From JBBQXK01 sp038251625 (GTDB lineage: Bacteria > Pseudomonadota > Alphaproteobacteria > Rhodobacterales > Rhodobacteraceae): 14,919 nt of DNA. Made by a program: the position numbers and the translations under genes. The stretch is taken from assembly GCA_038251625.1 (NCBI GenBank), contig JBBSBE010000098.1, positions 1 to 14,919 of the forward strand, written 5' to 3'. Positions 1-6,434 of the stretch are shown piece by piece (position 1 is the stretch's first letter; each line of letters opens with the position of its first letter). Below the pieces are notes generated by a model that saw only the letters and a program-made list of their open reading frames with translations, searched no databases and was not told where the DNA came from.

Positions 1-79
1 CACGCCAAGGGAAAGGCCCGAGGCCACAGGCACCGGCAGATCGCCGCCAAGAGCCAACCTGGCACCAAGCGAACAATTG

Positions 80-114
80 AAGACGTCCCCGGGGCCGCGG
101 CAGGCCCCGGTCTT
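80..114. terminator. GC-rich hairpin, probable terminator
   Basis: CCGGGGCC (89-96) and GGCCCCGG (103-110) form a perfect 8-bp stem with a 6-base loop, and AAGA (80-83) can extend it to TCTT (111-114) across a bulge. On the plus strand it is followed by TCTTGTCTCT, a weak pyrimidine tract. It lies about 40 bases beyond the stop codon of the serine hydrolase-RTX gene, so it can end that transcript. It could also end a plus-strand gene entering from the left: one frame of bases 3-80 is open until a TGA at 78-80, but the piece is too short to identify. Nothing else is recognisable in bases 1-152. Confidence 0.5.
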
Positions 115-152
115 GTCTCTGCGCGATCAATCCACAGGCATATTCCGCAAGG

Positions 153-2054
153 TCAGAATACGAAGTCTGTCACCGATATGTCATGAACACCCCGCAGGTC
201 GATGGAAAGGTCTGCGGATCCGTCACCGTCAAGGTCTGCCTGCACGGTGATTCCCCGCCGCCCTTCGCTGTAGCGCAACTCCCCCGCCGTGCCGCTGAAG
301 GCCGCATCCGCGATCCAGTCAAGCCCGCTTTCCCCGCCCCCGACGTGCAGAACGATGCGGTCGGTGCCACTCTGGAAATCGCCAATCCTGTCGCGCCCCG
401 GGGCTGCTTCAAGCAGATCAAAGACAAACCGATCCGCACCTGCACCCCCGAAAAGGATGTCTGACCCCGCGCCACCCTCCAGCCAGTCATCGCCCAGCCC
501 GCCGTACATCTTGTCTGCGCCGGTGCCGCCGCTCAGTCGGTCATCGCCGGACCCGCCATAGATCTTGTCGGAATCCGCGCCGCCGAACAGCCGGTCGCCG
601 CCATGGCCCCCATACATCTTGTCACGCCCGGTGCCGCCGTAAATCGCGTCGGCGCCGTTCCCGCCCGACAGCCGGTCTGACCCGCCCAGCCCGTAGATCG
701 CGTTGTCCTTGTCCACCGCGTCCGCGAACTGCCGGGCAATGTCGATCCGGTTGCCCCGGTTGTCGCCGGACATGCCGCCGGCCCTGTTGTCACCAACGAC
801 CAGCACAGAGCCGTCTGCAAAGCCAAGATTGCCCGTCGTCACGCCCGAAAGATCGCGGTCCAGCGTCAGGGTCGCATCGCCCAGCGTATAGTGCAGGCCC
901 GCCTCGTCCTGCGCCAAGGTCATTTCTGCCGCCGCGCCGGAAGCCACGGAAACCGGACCACCGTCATCCGTGATCGGGCCCCAGGCTGCGTTGCCTGCAA
1001 GCGCTTCAAGAACCGCGAGTCCCGCCCCCAGCGAATCGAACGCATCGATGGTGCCCGCGTCCGCAATGATCGCGCCGGTCTCAAGGTTGATGTAGGTACT
1101 CGATGCCGTGCCGAGCGACCCACCGGTAAAGCCCACGTAGGTATCGGTTCCGTTCAGGGTGAAGGCCGCAAGGCCAAGGCCGAACTTCGCCTGATACCCG
1201 GGCTGTTCTTCTGTGACGAAGAAATCCGTCATCTCTGCCAGCATGTCCGGCGACAACAGCACCCTGTCCACCAACAGGGCCTCGATGAAGGCGATCATGT
1301 CGCTGGTGGTCGAGGCAAAGCCCGCCTCGCCCCGCAAATCCCACAGCGCGCCGCTTACATCCAGGGGTTCGTTCGTCTCGGGATCGATCAGATAGCTCGA
1401 CAGCCGCAAGGGATCGTCGCTGAGCAGTGGGACGGTATTGGTCATGCCCGCAGGCGCCAGCACCCGTTCCTGCACCGCCTCGTGATAGCCCTGTCCGGTG
1501 ACGCGCTCGATCAGTTGCCCCAGAAGCTCGAAATTGGTGTTGGAGTACGCGTACCCCTCACCCGGCGCCCCCGTGGCCTCCATTCCGCGCGCAATGGCCA
1601 GCGAATCCGCCGGGCCAAAGACCGTGTCCGGGTTCGATTGCAGCGCCGTCACGAAAAGCGGGATGCCGTTCGCGTCCACCGCGTCGGTAAAGTTGGGAAT
1701 GCCCGAGGTCATGTTCAGCAACTGCCGGATGGTGGCCGCGTCACCATTCGGCAGACCCTCGGTCAGATCGGGCAGGTAGTCCGCAATCCGGTCGTCCAGC
1801 CCCACCAGACCCTCTTCGACCAGTTGCAGGACGGCCACGGCGGTGAACATCTTGGTCTGCGACCCGTTCTCGAACGTCTGGCCCGGGTCCGCCGGCACCC
1901 CGGTTTCAAGGTTGCTCACGCCTTCCGCCAGCCGCACCGACAGCGCGCCCGCGCGTACCTCCGTCAGCGCGGCCGGGCTTCCGCTGTCTGCCACGGCGGC
2001 AGACGTGATCTCTGCAATCGGCGCCACCAGCGCCCGGGGGTCGAACACGATCAT
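153..2054 (-). CDS. Serine hydrolase (beta-lactamase/DD-peptidase fold) with C-terminal RTX repeats
   Basis: A 633-residue protein with two parts. Residues 1 to about 355 are a class C beta-lactamase/DD-carboxypeptidase/esterase-like domain. It shows the nucleophile motif S65-Q-T-K68, a LLNMTSGIP stretch (112-120), the Tyr motif Y170-S-N172, and GFTGGSLG (308-315) where the family's third motif (often HTG or KTG) is expected. Residues about 453-545 are tandem RTX nonapeptides (GGxGxDxUx type, for example GGSGDDRLSGG), followed by a C-terminal region ending FVF. There is no N-terminal signal peptide, which fits type I secretion through a C-terminal signal, with calcium-driven folding outside the cell. 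The substrate cannot be told; an esterase, DD-peptidase or D-amino-acid amidase are all possible. The start at 2054 has AGAGG nine bases upstream. No type I exporter genes are in the window. The domain calls are secure, the activity is not. Confidence 0.9.
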   Translation of the reverse strand: MIVFDPRALVAPIAEITSAAVADSGSPAALTEVRAGALSVRLAEGVSNLETGVPADPGQTFENGSQTKMFTAVAVLQLVEEGLVGLDDRIADYLPDLTEGLPNGDAATIRQLLNMTSGIPNFTDAVDANGIPLFVTALQSNPDTVFGPADSLAIARGMEATGAPGEGYAYSNTNFELLGQLIERVTGQGYHEAVQERVLAPAGMTNTVPLLSDDPLRLSSYLIDPETNEPLDVSGALWDLRGEAGFASTTSDMIAFIEALLVDRVLLSPDMLAEMTDFFVTEEQPGYQAKFGLGLAAFTLNGTDTYVGFTGGSLGTASSTYINLETGAIIADAGTIDAFDSLGAGLAVLEALAGNAAWGPITDDGGPVSVASGAAAEMTLAQDEAGLHYTLGDATLTLDRDLSGVTTGNLGFADGSVLVVGDNRAGGMSGDNRGNRIDIARQFADAVDKDNAIYGLGGSDRLSGGNGADAIYGGTGRDKMYGGHGGDRLFGGADSDKIYGGSGDDRLSGGTGADKMYGGLGDDWLEGGAGSDILFGGAGADRFVFDLLEAAPGRDRIGDFQSGTDRIVLHVGGGESGLDWIADAAFSGTAGELRYSEGRRGITVQADLDGDGSADLSIDLRGVHDISVTDFVF

Positions 2055-2100
2055 TGTAAAATGCCTCTCGGTTTGCCGGCGGGATTGACCCGGCGCGATT

Positions 2101-2185
2101 TCATGATAAACGGTAAAATACTCATGCTTATCGTTTAGTCCAGAGGAAAATCATGATCAAGGATAAAAATATCATGATAAACAGT
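2101..2185. promoter_or_regulatory. AT-rich divergent spacer with repeated TCATGAT elements (candidate operator)
   Basis: The divergent spacer between the hydrolase and the DUF2975 gene is AT-rich in an otherwise GC-rich window. TCATGATAAACGGT (2101-2114) and TCATGATAAACAGT (2172-2185) are a 13/14 direct repeat, and TCATGAT recurs at 2151-2157. TAAACG (2107-2112) and CGTTTA (2132-2137) form an inverted repeat with a 19-base spacer. TTGACC (2085-2090) followed 16 bases later by TAAACG is a possible but weak plus-strand promoter. The small Cro-type regulator at 2765 is the obvious candidate to bind here; that is inference. Confidence 0.4.
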
Positions 2186-2752
2186 CAAAACCCGCGCGAT
2201 CCCAGCTTGGCCGACGATGCAGCCCAGCGCCTGTTCCACCTGCTCGACAGATGCTTCTGGCTGATCTGGCTGGCGTTTCCGTTTCTCATCTGGTTCCTCG
2301 CGCGGCAGGTCCTCGATGCCCCGGCGCTGCTCGCGGCGCTTTCACCCGAAAATGCGGCCTGCCTGAAGGACATGCCGATGATCGAGAATTTCAGCACCCA
2401 AGGCCGCGCGGCCTTCTGGGCGCTGTTCGGGTTCGATGTGGCGTTCTACGTGCTCTTGCTCGGCCTGACGCATTCGGTGATCCACCGCTGCGCGGCAGGC
2501 CAGGTGTTCGTGGCCAGCATGATCGGCACGCTGCGTCAGATCGGCATCGTGATCGCGGCTTACCCGCCGATTGCGCTCGTGCTTGGCAATCTGGTGTTGA
2601 TGGTCTTCGTGGTGCAGGGTGATGTGGCGGTCTTTCAGCCCGAACTTGGCCTTGATCTGCCGGTCATTGCGGTCGGGCTCTTGCTTGTCACCATGGCGGC
2701 GGCGATGCAGATGGCGGTGCGCTTGCACCAGGATGCAGAACTGACGATCTGA
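2153..2752 (+). CDS. DUF2975-type integral membrane protein
   Basis: A 199-residue protein with four hydrophobic segments: about residues 32-52 (FWLIWLAFPFLIWFL), 82-106, 122-148 and 166-188. A long loop follows the first helix and contains one cysteine (KDMPM region). The arrangement of four helices plus an immediately downstream Cro-type regulator of about 70 residues is the well-known DUF2975/YozG-like pair. The function of DUF2975 is unknown; the pair is usually thought to be a membrane protein and its cognate regulator. The start at 2153 has AGAGGA (2142-2147) at good spacing; a second ATG at 2174 also has AAGGA upstream, so a protein shorter by seven residues is possible. The regulator starts 12 bases after the stop, which suggests one transcript. 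Confidence 0.75.
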   Translation: MIKDKNIMINSQNPRDPSLADDAAQRLFHLLDRCFWLIWLAFPFLIWFLARQVLDAPALLAALSPENAACLKDMPMIENFSTQGRAAFWALFGFDVAFYVLLLGLTHSVIHRCAAGQVFVASMIGTLRQIGIVIAAYPPIALVLGNLVLMVFVVQGDVAVFQPELGLDLPVIAVGLLLVTMAAAMQMAVRLHQDAELTI

Positions 2753-2764
2753 GGGAGCCTCGCC

Positions 2765-2986
2765 ATGATCATCGTCAATCTCGACGTGATGCTCGCGCGC
2801 CGCAAGATGCGGCTGGGCGAACTTGCCGATCGCGTCGGTGTCACGATCCAGAACCTGTCGGTGCTGAAAACCGGCAAGGCGCGGGCGATCCGGTTTTCCA
2901 CGCTGAACGCGCTTTGCGCGGCACTCGACTGTCAGCCGGGGGACATTCTGGAATTTGATGCAACCGCCCCGGAACCCGACGCGTGA
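2765..2986 (+). CDS. Small Cro/XRE-type (YozG-like) transcriptional regulator
   Basis: A 73-residue protein that is almost entirely one helix-turn-helix domain. The HTH lies at about residues 16-37 (LGELADRVGVTIQNLSVLK), followed by the family-typical TGKARAIRFSTLNALC and a QPGDILEF ending, as in YozG-like members of the XRE superfamily. The ribosome-binding site AGGGAG begins inside the stop region of the DUF2975 gene, so the two are probably transcribed and translated together. It likely controls its own operon by binding in the repeat-rich spacer upstream of 2153. No effector domain is present, so signal input, if any, may come through the membrane partner. Confidence 0.85.
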   Translation: MIIVNLDVMLARRKMRLGELADRVGVTIQNLSVLKTGKARAIRFSTLNALCAALDCQPGDILEFDATAPEPDA

Positions 2987-3043
2987 CTTGCGCCCCCCGC
3001 CCGCCCGGCCATACTGCGCGCCTTGGGCAATCGGGGGCGGGAC

Positions 3044-3811
3044 ATGTCAGGGGTTCGGGATCGTGTGGCACTGGTCACGGGTGCAGGCAGCGCGGGCGGG
3101 ATCGGCATCGCCATTGCCCGCGCGCTGCGGGATGCAGGCGCGCGGGTCGCCATCACGTCCACATCGGCGCGCATCCATGAACGCGCTGCCGAGCTTGGGG
3201 TTTTCGCCACGACAGCCGATCTGACCGACCCCGCCGCCACCACCCGCCTTTTCGCCGAAGTGACAAAGGCGCTTGGCCCGGTCGAGGTGCTGGTGAACAA
3301 TGCAGGCATGGTCCAGACAGGCCTGCGGATCAAACGGGCGCCGCTTGACGGACTGTCCGATGCCGCCTGGGCCTCGCATCTGGCGCTGAACGCCACCACC
3401 GCCTTTCACTGCATCCGCGCGGCCCTCCCGCCGATGAAAGCCACAGGCTGGGGCCGCATCGTCAACATCGCCTCCGTGACCGGGCCGATGGTCGCGATTG
3501 ACGGCTCATCCGGCTATGCCGCTGGAAAGGCCGCGATGACCGGCCTCACGCGTGCCGTGGCGCTGGAAAACGCGCGCCACGGGATCACCTGCAACGCGGT
3601 GCTGCCGGGGTGGATCGAAACCGCAAGCTCTTCCGCGAAAGAGACGCGCGCCGGAAAGGCCACGCCCGCCCGCCGCTCCGGCACGCCGGATGAGGTTGCA
3701 TCCTGCGCGCTCTTTTTCGCCTCGGACGAGGCATCCTACGTCAACGGCGCAATGCTGGTGGTGGATGGCGGCAACACGCTGGTAGAGATGAAGGGGGCAG
3801 GCGGGTTCTGA
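3044..3811 (+). CDS. SDR family oxidoreductase (FabG-like)
   Basis: A 255-residue classical short-chain dehydrogenase/reductase. The cofactor motif is TGAGSAGGIG (residues 12-21), then NNAG (85-88). The catalytic tetrad is N116, S144 and Y158-x3-K162 (YAAGK), and the C-terminal part is VNGAMLVVDGGN. It resembles 3-oxoacyl-ACP reductases, but the substrate cannot be inferred from sequence, since many FabG-like SDRs act on other alcohols or ketones. The start is placed at ATG 3044, which has a purine-rich GGGGGCGGG just upstream; an in-frame TTG at 3023 would add seven unconserved-looking residues and is less likely. The next gene begins 14 bases after the stop, so the two are probably cotranscribed. 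A linking function between them is not evident. Confidence 0.92.
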   Translation: MSGVRDRVALVTGAGSAGGIGIAIARALRDAGARVAITSTSARIHERAAELGVFATTADLTDPAATTRLFAEVTKALGPVEVLVNNAGMVQTGLRIKRAPLDGLSDAAWASHLALNATTAFHCIRAALPPMKATGWGRIVNIASVTGPMVAIDGSSGYAAGKAAMTGLTRAVALENARHGITCNAVLPGWIETASSSAKETRAGKATPARRSGTPDEVASCALFFASDEASYVNGAMLVVDGGNTLVEMKGAGGF

Positions 3812-3825
3812 CCCAAGGGAACACG

Positions 3826-4569
3826 ATGACCGATTTTCTGCCGGACCTGCCCGAAGCCGATATCCTGACCGCTCTGCATCGCTCGCCGGGGAATGAACTC
3901 CGCTCGGGCAAATTCAGCAGCTCCGAATCTTCCACCGCCCTTGTCGCCAATGCCTTTGGCTGGTTCCTCAACCGCCCCGAGGTGCTGCCGCCCCTGCCCG
4001 GTGTGCCTGCGGGCCGCGCCGATGCCTTGGCGCTGGAGGCAGAGATGCGCTTTCCATGGCGCGGCGGGCGGCATCCCTGGCTTGATGTCGGGATCACCAC
4101 ACCCACCACCCTGATCGGGGTGGAAAGCAAACGGTATGAGCCTTTCCGCCCCGGCAAGGCTACCGTCTTTTCCGAAGCCTACGACCGCCCGCTCTGGCCC
4201 GATGGGATGGCGCGCTACACCGCGATGCGACTGGGTCTGACGGCGGGTACCGCCACGTTCAAGACACTCGACGCGGCGCAACTCGTGAAACACGCCTACG
4301 GCTTGCGCAATCAGGCGGAAAAGCAGGCGCGCGGCGCGGTGCTCGTCTATCTTCATGCCGAACCTGCGACCTGGGCGAGCGGCAAACCCGTCGATCCCGC
4401 CCGTATCGCGCTTCACCGCAAAGAGGTGGCGCGCTTCGCCGCCACCGTGAAGGGCGATGATGTGGTCTTTGTGCCGCTGCGCTGGGCCGACCTTGTGGCG
4501 CAATGGGCAGCCGAACCGAAACTCGCCGCCCATGTGGCCGCGGTCCGCGCCCGGGTCGGGCCCGTGTAG
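3826..4569 (+). CDS. Hypothetical protein with PD-(D/E)XK nuclease-like motif
   Basis: A 247-residue soluble protein. The centre reads HPWLDVGI, then nine residues, then GVESKRYEPF, giving D87 and E100-S-K102: the spacing and beta-strand context expected of a PD-(D/E)XK nuclease active site. Acidic residues E24 and E34 upstream could be the family's first-helix glutamate, and QLVKHAYGL (152-160) lies where a conserved Q/K helix often sits. This would make it a Mg-dependent DNA-cleaving or structure-specific enzyme, perhaps of the putative PGN_0703-like restriction-endonuclease type, but that family match is from memory and unverified. There is no neighbouring methyltransferase, so a classical restriction-modification pair is not supported. 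It is probably cotranscribed with the SDR 14 bases upstream and converges on leuA. Confidence 0.8.
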   Translation: MTDFLPDLPEADILTALHRSPGNELRSGKFSSSESSTALVANAFGWFLNRPEVLPPLPGVPAGRADALALEAEMRFPWRGGRHPWLDVGITTPTTLIGVESKRYEPFRPGKATVFSEAYDRPLWPDGMARYTAMRLGLTAGTATFKTLDAAQLVKHAYGLRNQAEKQARGAVLVYLHAEPATWASGKPVDPARIALHRKEVARFAATVKGDDVVFVPLRWADLVAQWAAEPKLAAHVAAVRARVGPV

Positions 4570-4585
4570 GCCACGCCCGGGCGCG
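4546..4585. terminator. Inverted repeat between convergent genes
   Basis: CGCGCCCGGG (4546-4555) and CCCGGGCGCG (4576-4585) are a perfect 10-bp inverted repeat with a 20-base loop. It spans the stop codon of the nuclease-like gene and ends five bases before the leuA stop. It could terminate both convergent transcripts. There is no T-tract on either side, so a standard intrinsic terminator is not demonstrated, and GC-rich sequence makes chance pairing more likely. Confidence 0.4.
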
Positions 4586-4589
4586 TCGC

Positions 4590-6173
4590 TTACTTGCCGC
4601 CGTGGGCGGTGTAATGCACCTGCTTCACATCGTCGCCCGGCGCTGATTTCTGCCGCCGATGCACCAGCCGGTTCAGCGCGTTGATATAGGCCTTCACGCT
4701 TGCCACCACCGTATCGGTATCCGCCGACTGCCCGGTGACGATGCGCCCGTCCTCTTCCAGCCGCACAGACACCGTGGCCTGCGCATCCGTCCCTTCGGTC
4801 ACCGCATGCACCTGATAAAGCTGCAACCGCGCGTTGTGCGGCCAGAGCATCTTGACGCATTGGAACGCCGCATCCACAGGCCCGTCGCCCGTCGCATCGA
4901 TCACATGATCGGTGCCGTCGATCGCCAGCGTCATCTCGGCCTCCTGCGGCCCGTCGGTGCCGCAGATCACGCGCAGGCGCTTCAGTTGCAGCAGGTCGTC
5001 ATCGTCATTCGCCGCCTCATCGGCCACCAAGGCGATCAGATCGTCGTCATAGACCTCCTTCTTGCGGTCGGCCAAAGCCTTGAACCGTACGAAGACATCG
5101 TTGAGCTGGTTGTCCGCCAACTCATACCCCAACTCCTTGAGCTTTGCCCGCAATGCCGCGCGGCCCGAATGCTTGCCCATCGCGATGTTTTTCTGCGTCA
5201 GGCCGATATCCTCGGGCCGCATGATCTCGAACGTCTCCACGTTCTTCAGAACGCCGTCCTGATGGATGCCGCTTTCGTGCAGGAACGCGTTCTTGCCCAC
5301 GATGGCCTTGTTGAACTGCACCGCAAAGCCCGAGACGCTCGCCACCCGGCGCGAAAGGTTCATGATCTTCGTGGTGTCGATGCTGGTGCGATAGGGCATG
5401 ATGTCGTTGCGCACGCGCAGGGCCATGACCACCTCTTCCAGCGCGGTGTTTCCCGCCCGCTCGCCCAACCCGTTGATCGTGCACTCGATCTGTCGCGCAC
5501 CAGCCTCGACGGCGGCCAAGGCGTTCGCCGTCGCCATGCCAAGGTCGTTGTGGCAATGCGTGGCAAAGACAATCGTATCGGCCCCCGGCACGCGCTCCAG
5601 CAGCATCGCGATCAGCGCGGCGCTTTCGCGGGGCGCGGTATAGCCAACGGTATCGGGGATGTTGATCGTGCTGGCGCCTGCCTTGATGGCGATCTCGACC
5701 ACACGGCACAGATAGTCATGCTCCGTCCGCGTGGCATCCATCGGCGACCACTGCACGTTGTCACAAAGGTTCCGCGCATGGGTCACGGTATCGTGGATCC
5801 GCTCGGCCATCGCATCCATCGTCAGGTTCGGGATGGCGCGATGCAGCGGCGAGGTGCCGATGAAGGTGTGGATGCGGGGGGATTTCGCGTGCCGCACAGC
5901 CTCCCAGCAGCGGTCGATATCCTTGATGTTGGCGCGGGCAAGGCCGCAGATCGTGCTGTTGCGCGCCCGCCGCGCAATCTCGCTCACCGCCTGAAAGTCG
6001 CCCTCGCTGGCAATCGGGAATCCGGCCTCGATGATATCGACGCCCATCTCGTCCAGAAGCTGCGCAATCTCCAGCTTCTCGTCATGGGTCATCGTGGCGC
6101 CGGGCGATTGTTCGCCGTCGCGCAGGGTGGTGTCGAAGATAAGGACACGGGGTTGCGTGGTCTTGTCGGTCAT
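4590..6173 (-). CDS. leuA: 2-isopropylmalate synthase
   Basis: LeuA condenses acetyl-CoA with 2-oxoisovalerate, the first committed step of leucine synthesis in the cytosol. The 527-residue protein has the DRE-TIM barrel motif FDTTLRDGEQSPG (13-25, metal ligand D14), the metal-binding H206-C-H208 in THCHNDLGMATAN, and NGLGERAGN (234-242). HESGIHQDG (299-307) follows, and a C-terminal regulatory domain of about residues 390-510 normally gives leucine feedback inhibition. The start is ATG 6173 because AGAGGAG lies seven bases upstream and the family N-terminus fits; an in-frame ATG at 6203 would add ten residues but falls at the edge of a strong hairpin. A leader peptide and competing stems lie upstream, so expression is probably controlled by leucine supply as well. 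No other leu genes are adjacent in the window. Confidence 0.97.
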   Translation of the reverse strand: MTDKTTQPRVLIFDTTLRDGEQSPGATMTHDEKLEIAQLLDEMGVDIIEAGFPIASEGDFQAVSEIARRARNSTICGLARANIKDIDRCWEAVRHAKSPRIHTFIGTSPLHRAIPNLTMDAMAERIHDTVTHARNLCDNVQWSPMDATRTEHDYLCRVVEIAIKAGASTINIPDTVGYTAPRESAALIAMLLERVPGADTIVFATHCHNDLGMATANALAAVEAGARQIECTINGLGERAGNTALEEVVMALRVRNDIMPYRTSIDTTKIMNLSRRVASVSGFAVQFNKAIVGKNAFLHESGIHQDGVLKNVETFEIMRPEDIGLTQKNIAMGKHSGRAALRAKLKELGYELADNQLNDVFVRFKALADRKKEVYDDDLIALVADEAANDDDDLLQLKRLRVICGTDGPQEAEMTLAIDGTDHVIDATGDGPVDAAFQCVKMLWPHNARLQLYQVHAVTEGTDAQATVSVRLEEDGRIVTGQSADTDTVVASVKAYINALNRLVHRRQKSAPGDDVKQVHYTAHGGK

Positions 6174-6202
6174 TGGGGATGCTCCTCTGGCTTTGCTTGT
6201 CA

Positions 6203-6255
6203 TCCCGGGCGCGTTTCACCTCCGAGCGCAGCACCCGGGAGGGCACGCTCAGAGG
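6203..6255 (-). promoter_or_regulatory. leuA attenuator: two mutually exclusive 10-bp stems
   Basis: Given on the leuA-sense strand. Segment A, CCTCTGAGCG (6255-6246), contains the last Leu codon and the stop of the leader peptide. Segment B is TCCCGGGTGC (6240-6231), segment C is CGCTCGGAGG (6228-6219) and segment D is GCGCCCGGGA (6212-6203). A pairs with C over 10 bp with one U-G wobble, and B pairs with D over 10 bp with one wobble. The order A-B-C-D makes the two stems interleaved, so they compete or form a pseudoknot. C holds GGAGG, a Shine-Dalgarno-like sequence that is exposed in the B:D loop and hidden in A:C. No U-tract follows B:D, so the output may be translational or Rho-dependent rather than a classical intrinsic terminator. 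Confidence 0.65.
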
Positions 6256-6329
6256 CAGCGCAGGAGCAGCAGCAGACGCGCGGCGCAGGGTGCGCCGGGG
6301 GGCCGAAGGAAGGGGGCTCGCCGTGTCAT
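6249..6329 (-). CDS. leuL: Leucine leader peptide upstream of leuA
   Basis: A 26-codon open frame from ATG (6329) to TGA (6249), too short for normal gene calling. Residues 19-23 are five leucines in a row (CTG CTG CTG CTC CTG), and the peptide ends RLLLLLRCL, so seven of its 26 codons are Leu. It lies between the leuA promoter and two competing RNA stems. Its stop codon is inside the upstream arm of one stem, exactly the layout of amino-acid attenuators such as enterobacterial leuL. A ribosome short of charged Leu-tRNA would stall on the codon run and change which stem forms. No Shine-Dalgarno is visible, and the predicted transcription start is at or within about two bases of the ATG. The leader mRNA is therefore probably leaderless, as is known for trpL in some alphaproteobacteria. 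The symbol is given by analogy. Confidence 0.8.
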   Translation of the reverse strand: MTRRAPFLRPPGAPCAARLLLLLRCL

Positions 6330-6336
6330 GGCGCGC

Positions 6337-6364
6337 ACGATACGGATGGCGGGGCGAAAGGCAA
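6337..6364 (-). promoter_or_regulatory. Predicted sigma-70 promoter of leuL-leuA
   Basis: On the minus strand, TTGCCT (6364-6359) and TATCGT (6342-6337) are separated by 16 bases. The -10 element ends seven bases before the leader-peptide ATG, placing transcription start at about 6329-6331, on or next to the start codon. This is sequence reading only; no start site has been mapped. Confidence 0.5.
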
Positions 6365-6380
6365 GCCGGAAATGCGCGGT

Positions 6381-6408
6381 TTGGCTTTGGCAGCATGCGC
6401 GCTAGGTC
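6381..6408 (+). promoter_or_regulatory. Candidate promoter of the SDR-photolyase pair
   Basis: TTGGCT (6381-6386), a 16-base spacer and TAGGTC (6403-6408) form a weak promoter-like arrangement about 26 bases before the SDR start at 6435. It lies back to back with the leuA promoter, so both divergent units would start inside about 100 bases. The match to consensus is poor. Confidence 0.3.
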
Positions 6409-6434
6409 ACTCGGCCTTGGGGTCAGGAGACAGC

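Noticed and set aside
1..152. A possible gene end in the first 80 bases.
   Set aside because: Short open pieces exist on both strands, but nothing identifies a product or decides the strand.
891..2138. A 415-codon plus-strand frame antisense to the serine hydrolase gene.
   Set aside because: Composition rich in Arg/His/Gln with no motifs, while the opposite strand carries a clear catalytic domain and RTX repeats.
3023..3043. TTG start extending the FabG-like SDR by seven residues.
   Set aside because: ATG 3044 has a better-placed purine-rich site, and the SDR fold begins shortly after it.
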